A stretch of DNA of 64,000 nucleotides from the NCBI GenBank assembly GCA_036429605.1, contig JAVFKD010000015.1, forward strand, positions 3,619,421-3,683,420. The letters run 5' to 3'. Made by a program: the position numbers and the translations under genes. This stretch comes from Cladobotryum mycophilum (Eukaryota > Ascomycota > Sordariomycetes > Hypocreales > Hypocreaceae). The notes below the pieces were generated by a model. It saw nothing but the letters and a program-made list of their open reading frames with translations, searched no databases and had not been told where the DNA came from. Shown in pieces: positions 1 to 11,015 of the stretch (position 1 is its first letter; each line of letters opens with the position of its first letter).

Positions 1-1096
1 GAGGTCAGGGATGAAGAGCCGCAATCGAGCATGGTAAAGCAGAGCCAGTTGGCACAGGTAGTTTTCAAGCAAGCAAACAGTAAATACTACTTGCAAGCAC
101 CCGGCAGATGCCATGAATGTCAGTCCATCCAATGCACCAACCATCTGCTTTCGATATGGCAGGGCAGGGTGAGGCGAGCAGCAGGGAGAACGGGGAGAGC
201 TCGAGCAAAGGCGACGGGAGGTTGTCTCTAGCGCCCGTTACAGCGCGCCTTGCGGGCTGATAAAAAAACCTGGAACACACCCCCTTCCAGGTTCCAGTAA
301 TCCTGGGCACTCATCCACTGCTGCCACCGCCATGGTACTGGTACTGGCGCCTTAGCCTTCCAATGCCCAGCATCCCCGCCAGCACTAGACAGCCCTGAAG
401 AGTCCACTGGAGGAGCCGCCAACACTGGAATTCAATTGGATCCATGCATCCATCCACGCAACAAATGTCCACTGTTTGAAGTGGTACGGAGTACTTTGTA
501 CAAGTAGATGCCTAAGCCCAAGGCAGATGCATCCTTGAATTCAATCCTTTCCTTTCCATAGCAGCCACTTAATTTCTATTTGTCTGACGTCTTGGTGCTG
601 ACTTGAATTCGTACCTCTCGTTCTTCCTCTCCCTCTCCCTCTCTCCCTCTCTGCCTCTCCGTCGATCCGTCTCTCCTCTCCTCCCTCGTCGTTTCTTACA
701 AACCAAATTCTGCAGCACTAATCAATAATAGCCCGAACCATTTTTTTTTGGGCGGGCCTGCATTAGATCAGTGGTCTAGGCTCAACATTGCCATCTGCAG
801 CCGCATGAGGAGAAGGTGTTCACGTTGACGTCTTGTCGCCACCGCGATCCGCTCAGCTATTCTCTGACCTACTGCTGTCAACCAACGTACGGCTGGCAAG
901 CTGTGGGAAGGGAGTTTTGATAATCGTGCTCGATATGGTTGATTGTGCAGTAGTATTCCTACCAACACTGTTCATCTCCACTACCGTTTCTTACGGCGAG
1001 CTGCGACGCGGTCCTGTGCCGTAAATCATCTCGTAATAGACCTCACCGTTCCATCCATCCACCCCCGATTTCTGGGCTCGATATTGAGGAACGACC
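1..1096. other. Gene-free 5' flank and probable leader of the F-box gene
   Basis: I see no convincing gene here. Short open frames on both strands lack recognisable motifs. A CT-rich tract at about 618-690, typical of fungal promoters and leaders, lies about 400 bases before the first start codon of the F-box/WD40 gene and may belong to its promoter or 5' UTR. A TACGGAGTAC-type short motif sits near 484-494. Confidence 0.5.
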
Positions 1097-4000
1097 ATGT
1101 CCAAGAGAGAACAACTCCCACCATCCATCGGGCCATTCTCTCCTGCCCACCAACCTGACGAAGGTTATTCCGAAGATCCTCTGAATCCCATCAGCATTTC
1201 AGATCAAATAGCATCCGTCTTCTCTTCTCTGAGGTCTCCCGCCGACCTACCGCAATGGGTGGCAGCGAACGGCTCGCTTCTTCCAGTTTCTGTCAAAGCC
1301 AGTGAGTTTCTGCATCTCACCAACTCAAGTGCATCTTGCCGCAGTCTCTCTAACAGTGTGAGATAGAACTAGCCATGGCGCTACTTGATCAACTGCCCAC
1401 GTCTGCCATAGTCCAGATTGTGGAGCGTCTAAGTCCTCGACTCTACATCGATTTCATCAGACACCTGCCAGCCGAAATATGCTTGAAAATCCTCGGCTAT
1501 CTCGACCCCGTTTCTCTAGTCAGCGTATTGCGTACCTGTCGAGCTTGGTACGACCTCGCTCTCGATCGTAAATTATGGGAGAACCTCTATCATCTTGAAG
1601 GCTGGAAGGTTATTCGAACCGAGATCGACGCGTGGGAAATCAAGGCCAACACTGGCGTGCATAGTCCGATAGGACATCTGCAAAGGATACAGACATCAGA
1701 TGGACACACAAGCAAAATACGCGCCATCCTAAACGACGACGAGGACCTGGAGATGACTGATGGGGATCGACTGCCGAGCATCCAGGAGAGCAATAATCTT
1801 GGCAGCATATTTGGCTCCCCTGCATCGTCCTTCTCCTCAAACAGGCAGAATTTGCCTTCTTTGGGAGATATGAACCTGGGCGGCTTTGTAGGTAAGGGCA
1901 AGGGGGTAGACAGAGGTTTCGGATTATCCGAGGTGAGAGCCAAGCGTAAGGAGCCTGGTGGCAGCCCCGAGATATCACTACCCCCAATCGTGCAGACGGA
2001 CAATATTGCGTCCAACAACAAGTCCGCTCTTTGGGCATGGGACGGCACGAGCTCGCGGTACCGACTCAACTGGAAATACCTCTACAACATGAGGCGTCGC
2101 CTGGAGTCGAACTGGGAGCTGGGAAAGTATAAAACATTTGTTCTGCCGCACCCCGACTTTCCCGAAGAAGGTCATCAAGAGTGCGTCTACACTTTGCAGT
2201 TTGATGCAGACTACCTAGTCAGTGGAAGTAGGGACCGCACCATGAGGATTTGGAACATGCAAACGAGACGACTTGTCCGCCCTCCGCTTCAAGGGCACAG
2301 CGGCTCAGTCTTGTGTCTTCAGTTTGATGCCGACCCCTCCGAGGACATCCTGGTTTCTGGAAGCAGTGATTCCAATGTCTTTATCTGGAAATTCTCTACC
2401 GGAGAACTCATCCAACGAATCACCAAGGCACATCGTGAATCAGTATTGAACGTCAGGTTCGACAAGCGTGTTCTTGTCACTTCGTCCAAGGATAAGACAA
2501 TCAAAATCTTCAACCGCCGGCCATTGCGATATGGTGATATGGGATACCCGCATCGTCCGGACCCGTCTATTGATCCCGTTGGTGTGAGCGTCAAGGCGTA
2601 TGGATACGAACCTGACCTAGCCCAAGAATTGCCCGTTGTTGCCCCATTCACTATGATCGGGCGACTTGAAGGGCATAGCGCGGCGGTTAATGCCATCCAA
2701 ATTCGGGACCGCACCATTGTCTCTGTTTCTGGCGATCGACAAATCAAGGTATGGAACTGGCCCGAACAGGTCTGCACTCAGACGATCCCGGCCCACGACA
2801 AGGGCATTGCATGTGTTGAGTTTGACGGGCGACGGATCGTAAGTGGCAGCAGCGACTACGAGGTTTGCATCTTCGATGCTCCAACAGGACTCAAGGTTGC
2901 GTCGCTACGGGGGCATGGTCACCTTGTAAGGACCGTGCAAGCCGGCTTTGGGGATTTACCGTATAGCAAGATCGAGGATGAGGAAGAAGCTAGGGAGGTG
3001 GATGCCGGCTATTTCCGCGCCGTTGAGACAGGGGAGATCGACCACGAGGGCGAGCGTAGGTTTCGTCGTGGTAGGAGAACGAATGCAGGCAGCTCACGAC
3101 CGGCCGATCTTCAAGCATACGGTGCCAAGTTGCCACCGGGTGGTGGTGGGGGTAGAAAATACGGGCGCATTGTATCTGGTTCTTACGACCAGAGCATCAT
3201 CATCTGGAGGCGGGATAAGGAAGGCGTTTGGAAGCCTGCTCACCATCTCCGTCAAGAGGAAGCGGCAGAAGCGGCGAGTCGGCAGCTCTCTGCAGCTAAC
3301 ACGCAGCGAGATAATCTGATGGTATCTGCTAGGGCGGCTGTGTTGGCGGCGACGCCGGCGAATCAAACCACTCCTCAGAACATGCCTGGGCCCTCATCTC
3401 AAGACGGACAGCAGGCGCAGGACCCCCAAAACGCTCACTCCCATAGGCAGCTGATTGACCAAGCTGCGAGTCTCGGACCTGCGGCTCTCAGACGAGCCTT
3501 GGAGACCAACCCGGCCATGCTTAATCATCATGACTACCTTCAGGCAGCAATCGAGGAGCAACCTTCGATGTTGAATCGAACACAGCTGAGGCAGGCTGTG
3601 ACGGAAGCCCTGGTAGCGGTTCAAAATAACCAGTCTGCGAGACAGAGAATGTTGGCTGGCGTAACCACAGAGGCTCCAAATCCTGCTGCAACATCATCAA
3701 GCTCTGCTGTTAGTAATGCCGGCCCCTCGGGGAGCTCTGCGAACGCCGGTGGCAGCGGAAGTGGCAGTAGTAACAGTAATCGCCAGTCGGTCCATCCCCC
3801 CGCTGGAGGGACAGGCCAACACCATCCGTCTTTCCCTATCCCTGGCTCTGCCCCCTCTCGTGAATGGTCAACCTCATGTTATTGGAGCCTTCACACAGAT
3901 ATATCCGTCAACGCCTATCGCAATGGAGCACAATCCCCATACGGCTGGTCAAACATTACAGCCTGTCTTACGCATTATGCCAGCCGAGAACGCTCCGGCC

Positions 4001-4135
4001 CGGGTCTTCAAGCTTCAATTCGATGCGCGAAAGATTATATGTTGCACTCAGGCACCTGTAATTGTGGGGTGGGATTTTTGCAATGGAGACTCAGAGTTGG
4101 AAGAAGTCGCTCGCTTCTTTGCAACCGTTGATTGA
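1097..4135 (+). CDS. F-box / WD40-repeat protein, probable SCF ubiquitin-ligase substrate receptor
   Basis: I read three exons: 1097-1301, 1367-3859 and 3984-4135, giving 949 aa. Intron 1 has a GTGAGT donor at 1302 and an AG at 1365-1366. Using the AG at 1371-1372 instead is also in frame and gives 947 aa. Intron 2 runs from GTGAAT at 3860 to an AG at 3983. Splicing it joins the frame to the closing WD40 blade (ARVFKLQFDARKI, then VGWDF) and the end RFFATVD. An F-box lies near residues 101-150 (LPAEICLKILGYLDP, CRAWYDLALDRKLWE). WD40 repeats follow from about residue 340 to 685, with SGSRDRTMRIW and SGSYDQSIIIW as clear examples. A Gln/Ser/Ala-rich insert then precedes the last blade. F-box proteins bind Skp1 and present substrates through the propeller (family knowledge). 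It resembles Cdc4/Met30-type receptors; the substrate is unknown. Confidence 0.9.
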
Positions 4136-4566
4136 ATCCGAAAAAAGAGTCGGTGGTAAAGGGGTGACACGATTCGCGGCGACTCTCTTTAGGGAATAAT
4201 GGCGCACCAGTTTATGGGAAAACTGGGATATTACTTAATGTTGGACTTGTGTAATCAAATAATCCCCGCGTCACGACTGGCGTTTGTCTTTGATGACTTG
4301 GAACAAATTGTAAGGAGTTTACGCTGGATCAGGATTGGACAAGGGCGGACGGGTAGAACTTTGATGCTTTGGATGTCGGGATTGTAGATAGTATTTGCCA
4401 AAAGCAGCAAGCTGAAGATACCATTCAAACACTTTAATACTATTGTGTGTATGTGCGCTTCCTAGTCGTCGATGAAACATGAAAGTCCTCATTCATACAA
4501 ATCGTATACTCTGTCATTAATTTACTCCTGTTGGTGGATGGTTTGATTTATACGCGTAGTGAGTCA
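4136..4566. other. Convergent intergenic spacer
   Basis: This spacer separates the tail-to-tail F-box gene and vps60. It should contain both 3' UTRs. I see no gene or repeat in it. Confidence 0.5.
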
Positions 4567-5208
4567 TCACCCAGCAGCTTGCTTTACCTTATCTTCGGTC
4601 TGTGGTGGCTCATCGACAAACTCGGGAACAACCTCATCTTGTAGGAAACCAGGTACCATGCCACCGCCATACTCTTGCTCCAGCTCTTGCTCCATGCCCA
4701 GCGCCTCGAGCTCAGCATCCAATTCGGCCTCGTCTACTTCCTCGGGAATATCGTAGCCTCTAGCAAGGCTGTCTTGAATTTCGTTGCCCACGTCCAGGAG
4801 ATCGGCCATTTCATCCTGCAGCCGCTCAATCTTATCAAGGTCGATCTTGCCATACTGCTTCCTCAGCTCCTTGTTGGTAGTTTTCATGGCGTCGACTTGG
4901 GTCATGACGTTTTTGAGGTTATCCTGCATGCTCTGCGCCTGCTCCATGTTCCAGACCTGGCCCTCGAGCTTCTCCTTCTCGGCCTCGTAAGCCTTGCGGC
5001 GCTGGAGGACCTTGAGGGCCTTTTGCTTGATGGCCTGCTTGCCGGGACCGTCGCGCATCTTGGAGAGTTTGTCTTGGTAGGCGGAGAGTTCGCCGTTGAG
5101 GGCCTTGAGCTTGGTGTCGATGGAGGCGACGCGGGTATCGAGGTTGCTGATGGCGCCGTTGAGGGTGGGCTTGGGCCCCGTAGGCTTGGAGCCAAAGAGG
5201 CGGTTCAT
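4567..5208 (-). CDS. vps60: Vps60/CHMP5-type ESCRT-III subunit
   Basis: This is an intronless 213-aa frame starting at the ATG at 5206-5208 (MNRLFG). That start is identical to the conserved N-terminus of Vps60/CHMP5, so the 76 codons further upstream in the open frame are treated as leader. The protein is a Snf7-fold coiled coil: a basic N-terminal half (helix with DTRVASIDTKLKALNGEL, then KMRDGPGKQAIKQKALKVLQ) and an acidic C-terminal half (EEVDEAELDAELEALG). The length matches the family at about 215-220 aa. Vps60 acts late in multivesicular-body sorting at endosomes and recruits the Vta1/Vps4 ATPase (family knowledge). It is convergent with the F-box gene. The identification is strong. 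Confidence 0.95.
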   Translation of the reverse strand: MNRLFGSKPTGPKPTLNGAISNLDTRVASIDTKLKALNGELSAYQDKLSKMRDGPGKQAIKQKALKVLQRRKAYEAEKEKLEGQVWNMEQAQSMQDNLKNVMTQVDAMKTTNKELRKQYGKIDLDKIERLQDEMADLLDVGNEIQDSLARGYDIPEEVDEAELDAELEALGMEQELEQEYGGGMVPGFLQDEVVPEFVDEPPQTEDKVKQAAG

Positions 5209-6384
5209 GGTGGATGGCTCGTTACAAAGAAAAGGTGCAAAGTGAAATGAAAGTGAATTGGGGCAGTTATTGTTGGGAGGGCGAGGCGTTATTGTATTGT
5301 ATTGTACGAGGTAGAGAGAGAGAGAGAGTTCGTGTGCGTTTGAATGGCAGCCTGGTGAGGGATGACGTTGGCGCAGACGACGCCTGAGTGGCAGTCTCAT
5401 GATGGAGGGGCTCAACTGGACCCCCACCTGCGGCAAGTCTAAACCTTACTGGGGGCATTGTTGGAGATGACTAAGCAATTGAAGGGGATCTGGATATTTG
5501 AGCAAGGAGTACGGAGTACGTTGAGAGGATTGGGTGGAATTCAGAGAAATGAGGTGATGAAGTGAAGCGATTTTTGTGCATATGTGCTGAAAATGTCACT
5601 CAATAGTACTACCTAATTAAGGTATTGAAGTTGTTGGGAATACTAGTTGTATAGGCTGTTCTTTGTATTATCTTTCTTCACTTAGTATTTGATGGTGCTC
5701 TTTGGTATTGTATATACGTACATGCATGAAAGAACCATACACCTGTGTTGATTATGTGAGCAATATTGTTTCTTATTATTCATTTGGATGAAAACCTTTG
5801 GAGATGTGAGTGTCTGAATCAATAGCTCCATAATCACTCACGACCAATTGATTTGTTATTGTTTGTTGTTTTTCCTCCGCACGCTGGCTTATGCATGGAA
5901 TTGCTGCATCCTTTCTGGCGCACGCGTCAGTTCCCATTCACGAACCGGTGGACATGGGTTGTTGTGGCATGATCGTGTCCCGAATAGGTCTAGCGCTCTA
6001 TACAAATGAATTAGTATTGTAAACAAAAGTGAATTGATTTTCGCCCCGGCCCGCCAAAGCAACAGCTACTGGTGCGCTACTGCCCTTGTCGATTTTCCGA
6101 TTTTCGAATGCATCTTTAAACACACGCGACTTTTTCTTTTCCTTCCCTTGTCATCAACCATCTCCAAACGCGTACGTGGGGTTTCTTCTCTTCCCATCGT
6201 CAAAGCATCACGACTGACTTTCTCTGTGAAATAAAGATTTTACTATTACAGACAGATAATCTTCTTCCTCTTTCTCTCTCTCTCTGACTAGTTGGTACTT
6301 TCCCACCTTTTGCTACTGCGAAATTTCCCTTTTTTGTTTACTTTCGTTGACCGGGTCACACAACACAGGCATCGCGAATTCGAG
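5209..6384. promoter_or_regulatory. Divergent intergenic region between vps60 and the SP/TP-rich protein gene
   Basis: The region should hold both promoters, one pointing each way. A GA run of about 16 bases lies near 5311-5328 in the vps60 leader. A near-palindromic GGAGTACGGAGTACG motif is at 5506-5520 and recurs in shortened form elsewhere in the window. A CT-rich tract at 6260-6290 is a plausible leader of the plus-strand gene. I see no gene here. Confidence 0.45.
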
Positions 6385-6952
6385 ATGAACGAAGCACCAA
6401 GCCCAGCGTGGGCTCCCGGGTTCAGGCCCGTCCAGATGTGAGACTCTTTGCCTCTATCATCGTGGATGATGATGGATTTTAATGGCGTTACTGACATGGC
6501 GCAATGCAGAAACAAACTTCCCGCGTCCTTTGTCACTTTCTTTCCGGGACGCGATGCGACAACGCCCAATATGTACGCACCGATATCCCGTCCTCACTCC
6601 CTTCCCCCCTCGCTTTCTCGATTCGAATTGTTTCTGACAAAATTTTTTTTCCTGTTCAATAGTTCTTGGGCAGACCATCTGTCGGCCCAGAAGCCGACCA
6701 CACGCCTGCCTGCCTGGTGCCGTGTTGCCGTAGAGGCATCTGCCTCTACGCGACGACAAGGCTTGATCATGAAACGGGTCAGCCTGCAGAGAGAGCGTTC
6801 TGCTGCTGCTGCTGCGGCGGCGCCGGCTGGTCCGGTCGCCATATTGGAAGAGCATCCTCATGCTCGCCGAAGGCTGAACAAGGAGGAGCAAACCAAGGCT
6901 GAGGTCAAGATGGGCGGAAGCCCCCTCCCAGGCAGAGATTGCCAGCAGTCTG

Positions 6953-9900
6953 ATGCAGGCCAAGGGTATAACCATCTTCCCAACCAACTTGGTCCCCGTC
7001 AATGCTAACTGTTGTCAAGTGCATGTGGCCAACCATTACCATAACCACACTACTGTCAAGTCGGTAGAGGAGATGAAGCAGCTGAGGACTGGCCGCTACT
7101 ACAGGGTCATCCCCAAGAAACGTCGACAAGCCGAGGAAGACGCTTTCGAAGAACGAGAGGATGTGACGAACGGAAACCGCCTTCGAACGTACGCCGAGCT
7201 TACCAACATTCTCGAGCGAGCTGCAGTCTCTGGAGCGACCGAAATCAACATCTCCATGGCGTCGAGCGCTGAAGCATCAGCTGCCCTACAACAATCCCGC
7301 CGTGATCCGCGCGTTCACCTTGCCGCACAAGGCGTACCCGACTTGTCAATCATCGTTGACTCTACTGAGCCGCCCGAAAGCCCCGTCGCTCTCTCGAAGC
7401 TGCCCGGTGCCAAGTCGCCCGTAAAGAAATTGGCTGGTCAATCATCGCCTATTAAAACCCCCACCAAGCGTATCACAGAGTCAATGGTTCCCTTGTTGCC
7501 CGGCTCGAGCCCCAAGGCATCGCCGTCCCCTACCAAATCTTCGGCACCATCTACTCCGTTTAAGAAGTCTCCCCGCACCGCCAAACCAACGCCAAGTCCG
7601 GCTGGCTTTCCCAAGAGTCCAGTTCCAATGCAATCTCCTCTGCTGCAGCCCCAACAGCTAGATACTCCAGGCATCAGTAGCCTGTTTGAGAGTTCATCAA
7701 AGGACACTTCTTCTACCATGCTTTACCCTGCCAGTGTGCGAGATACTCCTACGAAACAACCACGTCGCCCCAGCGCACCGACTCCTTCGAGATGGAATGG
7801 TCCAGAGCCAGGGACCCCGTATCAGATGTTCACTCCACGTGCCGCTACACCGACCCAGACAGATTCTCCATTAGGTCTCCTCGCCTCTTTACCCTCGTAT
7901 TATCGATCGGTTCCTTCTCCTATCAACCCCGTTCTAGTTGAGGATCCTATGAACATCAACTTTGGCCCAAGCTCTCCCTCATTTACTTCTGGCTCTCGAT
8001 TTCAAACGCCTACCGACGCCAAGGAGTTGCACCGTTCCAAGAACGTTAGCAAAGCACTGCGTAGACGCAGCGAGCCTCTTGCCCGAAGCCTGCACAGAGC
8101 TAAGGTTCGCAGACAGTCCATGTCGCCACAGAAGCTTCCCATCAAGAGTATTGAGACCATAGCAGAGGATACTTCTGATGCTACTTTACCGTTGGAAGAC
8201 AATGATGACGATACTGTCATTCACTATGATATATCGAATATGACTACCGATGATGCTAGCATTGCAGAGGATTCCACTCTTCCCACTCTTGCCAAGGATA
8301 TGAGCGAGACGGCCACTGGCAACTCACCTGTTCCCAGCTCTACTATTACTACGCCAACTCATAAGCGCAGCGCCGCTACAAGACAAAGCATCGTCGAAGT
8401 TGACATGCGCAAAAATCCTGACATCTTTGGAACCCCTGCGCCTTCCTCCAACCCTGCAATTGAAGAGCTGGCTCGCATCGCCGAAGACCGTTGCAATGGT
8501 TTCGCTAATGTCGTCATTGCACAAGAAAATGGCAGATTATTTGTCCGGTTTAAGTTGCCAACAAAGTATGCTTCGTTGTTCCCTGAGAGCCAAGGACCAG
8601 ATGAATCTCATTTCTCCTCATCTCCATCTGTTTCTACTTCGCCCAGACTCCGCTTCGCGAATGCCCCCATCTCCGCCGAAGTGCCGAAAGAGCCTACTAT
8701 TATGAGCACGATGACAGACGTCGACAGCTCACCCCTTAATGGAGACCGCACTCTTATTGTTTCCGACTTTGCCGCTTCATCTCCTGCGAGCAAACTTACC
8801 CCATGCAAAGTGACCATAACGTCACCAGTACCAGACACACTCGTCAAAAGCTCCCTCGTTGCCAACGCTAAACCATCGGAAGAGGCCGCAGATATGTCCT
8901 CCCCTGATCGTACCGTCGCAGTCGACGAAACTGCCGTTCCAGATGTGGATTCCCCATCTCACATTAAGGCTACTAAATCATTAGAGCGATCCCTAAGCTC
9001 CTCGCCCCTTTCCGAACTCCAGAATACTCCCTCTCTCGAAAGCTCAACTGCCGCAAGCATTTCTGCTACACCTGCTGCACAGACCGAGAGTCGCCAGGAA
9101 TTGCCTGTTGATTCAGCTACAGCCACTCCTATCACCGCATCAGCCGATGTTGCTCCGCCGCCGCTTGCAGATGATTCCATCCCGGCGAAGAAGGCAAATG
9201 AAGAAGATCAATCTTCTGCTGAGAAGAAGCAGGATGATAACCAAATGGCTCAGTCAATTCCGAAGGCTAAACTCGCCACATCCAAGCCCGACGATGATAG
9301 TCCAGGACGTGAGTATATGCGAGACTTTATCAAACGCTCGAGACCAAAGCGACTCTCTACATCAGAGTCCGGATCGCCCATCGCGGCACCAAGACTACCT
9401 CTGGGGGTTAAGAGCCCGAATGCCGAGAGTCCTCAACGCCCGAAGCGCAAGTACGATAGTGAAGACTCCGAGTCTGGAGTTAAGACGTCAGAGGAGCCTG
9501 CGCCAAAGAAGGCCAGAGCCATGAGTAAGCTACCAGAGCCAAAGACTGTGACGGAAACCCGCTCCAAAGATATGGTGGCACTCTCTACATCTACCGAAGA
9601 TCATGTAGAGAGCGAGGATGAGGTTGATTCTGATGCCGATGAGCTCAGCATGGACTCAGAGTCCGCCCCAGCAGCCCGTCGATCCTCCCGGCTACGTGGA
9701 AAATCCACCACATCCAAGTCTTCGATCCCAACTCCCATCAAGATCGGACGTGGAAAGACAACATTGAGCTCAATGCGTAATGAGCAGCAAGACCTCTCTC
9801 GGCAAACGATAGCCAACACCAGGCGTAACAAGGGCAAGGCAATGTCGCCTAAGAGGGCATTGGAACGATTGTCCGAGGAAGCGCAGGAAGAGAGCGAAGA

Positions 9901-10207
9901 GCAAGAATCAGACTCGGCGGCTGCCAAGGCTGGAAAGGGTGTCGTCTGGAAAGAGCCGCTGGCGGTCTACCAGGAACAACAAGAAGAGGAACAAGAGCAA
10001 GTGGAGCAGGGAGAGAAGCCCAAGAGGGGCAGAGGAGCTCCCACTGCTCAAGCCAAGCCGGGACCCAGTCGTGTTGCCAAGCCGGCACCAAAGCCCGCTC
10101 CAGCAGCGCAAAGGCAGCGAACTGCTGCGGCTGCGGCTCGTTTGAACAGAACTGGAAACGGCACGCCAGCTCGTGTGACGCGCTCTCGAGCGCGTACCCA
10201 GAAATAG
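6953..10207 (+). CDS. Large disordered, SP/TP-motif-rich, basic nuclear-type protein (unknown function)
   Basis: An open frame of 1084 codons ends at 10207. I do not recognise the family. The least ordered-looking parts are rich in proline-directed sites (SPVKK, SPIKTPTKR, SPTKS), which are typical CDK/MAPK targets. The most structured-looking stretches are the N-terminus (HVANHYHNHTTVKSVEEMK, RTGRYYRVIPKKRR) and a segment near residues 490-550 (LARIAEDRCNGF, LFVRFKLPTKYASLFPE). The tail is lysine/arginine-rich (RRSSRLRGK, KRGRGAP), suggesting nuclear localisation and possibly DNA contact; this is inference. The 5' end is unresolved. A 54-nt intron may lie at 6966-7019, with a TGCTAAC branch site. 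Spliceable upstream exons exist at 6385-6437, 6510-6572 and from 6663, but the last is in a different frame from the main body. The true start may therefore be at 6385. Confidence 0.7.
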   Translation: MQAKGITIFPTNLVPVNANCCQVHVANHYHNHTTVKSVEEMKQLRTGRYYRVIPKKRRQAEEDAFEEREDVTNGNRLRTYAELTNILERAAVSGATEINISMASSAEASAALQQSRRDPRVHLAAQGVPDLSIIVDSTEPPESPVALSKLPGAKSPVKKLAGQSSPIKTPTKRITESMVPLLPGSSPKASPSPTKSSAPSTPFKKSPRTAKPTPSPAGFPKSPVPMQSPLLQPQQLDTPGISSLFESSSKDTSSTMLYPASVRDTPTKQPRRPSAPTPSRWNGPEPGTPYQMFTPRAATPTQTDSPLGLLASLPSYYRSVPSPINPVLVEDPMNINFGPSSPSFTSGSRFQTPTDAKELHRSKNVSKALRRRSEPLARSLHRAKVRRQSMSPQKLPIKSIETIAEDTSDATLPLEDNDDDTVIHYDISNMTTDDASIAEDSTLPTLAKDMSETATGNSPVPSSTITTPTHKRSAATRQSIVEVDMRKNPDIFGTPAPSSNPAIEELARIAEDRCNGFANVVIAQENGRLFVRFKLPTKYASLFPESQGPDESHFSSSPSVSTSPRLRFANAPISAEVPKEPTIMSTMTDVDSSPLNGDRTLIVSDFAASSPASKLTPCKVTITSPVPDTLVKSSLVANAKPSEEAADMSSPDRTVAVDETAVPDVDSPSHIKATKSLERSLSSSPLSELQNTPSLESSTAASISATPAAQTESRQELPVDSATATPITASADVAPPPLADDSIPAKKANEEDQSSAEKKQDDNQMAQSIPKAKLATSKPDDDSPGREYMRDFIKRSRPKRLSTSESGSPIAAPRLPLGVKSPNAESPQRPKRKYDSEDSESGVKTSEEPAPKKARAMSKLPEPKTVTETRSKDMVALSTSTEDHVESEDEVDSDADELSMDSESAPAARRSSRLRGKSTTSKSSIPTPIKIGRGKTTLSSMRNEQQDLSRQTIANTRRNKGKAMSPKRALERLSEEAQEESEEQESDSAAAKAGKGVVWKEPLAVYQEQQEEEQEQVEQGEKPKRGRGAPTAQAKPGPSRVAKPAPKPAPAAQRQRTAAAAARLNRTGNGTPARVTRSRARTQK

Positions 10208-11015
10208 CCTTGCGGTCGCTATACTCGGAGAGAGTTGACCAGCAAATAATCCAACGGGGGGATATTCTTGCTTTTTAAAGGAGTTGAAGGATTCATGAAA
10301 ATTGCTTCGATTACGAGGTTGCCACGAGGCATGAAGTATGTTTGTTCACATTGTATTGCATTTTGAGGCGTTCAAGGCCCTGAGATACCAGGTTGCATTT
10401 GTCAGAGTATCAGAGGCCACACAAGCCAGGAGTTTGGAATCCGACTTGACAAGAGATCAAGTTGTTGAATATGTTTTACGCTTCGCTTCTGCACATTGTT
10501 TGTTTATCCATGGTAACTGGAAAAGGGTCATTGCGAATTTCAAGTTTAGGGTCAAGTCGGTTGACATTGATAAAGACGTACTTATTAATATGAAGATGCT
10601 GGTCTCTGTTTCGCCTTTTACACACTTGTCTCTGCCTTTGATCCACAACTAGCTGATGCCGATGTTGTTGTCGTTTGCTTGCCCGTAGATGTTGATGCTT
10701 TTATCCCACAAATTAGACACATCAGAGAAGCTTATCTACGATACGCGTATGCATCACCGCGAGTCTTGCACGTCACTCGCGGGTAAAGATGCCTATTTTT
10801 CTTGGACACCTGAAGGAATGCAACCTTACAGACGAATCAACTGTTGAATATATTGAGCCCCCACCTCACTTGTACATGAACTGACAGCTGAAGGGCGCGG
10901 GGTTTTTCTATTAATGGTGTGAGTGCGGGAGCGCTTTCATTGGTTTCTTGATCCAAGAGTCGATTGGGAGTTGTAAAGACTTGTTCATATTTGACGATTT
11001 CTGCTCATTCTTGTC
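10208..11015. other. Intergenic region upstream of the 2OG oxygenase
   Basis: No gene is supported. The 104-codon open frame at 10338-10652 has no recognisable motif. The promoter of the downstream oxygenase should lie in the right half. Confidence 0.45.

Noticed and set aside
3716..4135. Second overlapping frame at the F-box gene 3' end, at first taken for a frameshift
   Set aside because: A 124-nt intron (3860-3983) with GT..AG ends joins it in frame, so no error is needed.
4675..5250. 191-codon leucine/valine-rich plus-strand frame
   Set aside because: Antisense of vps60, which has a clear family match.
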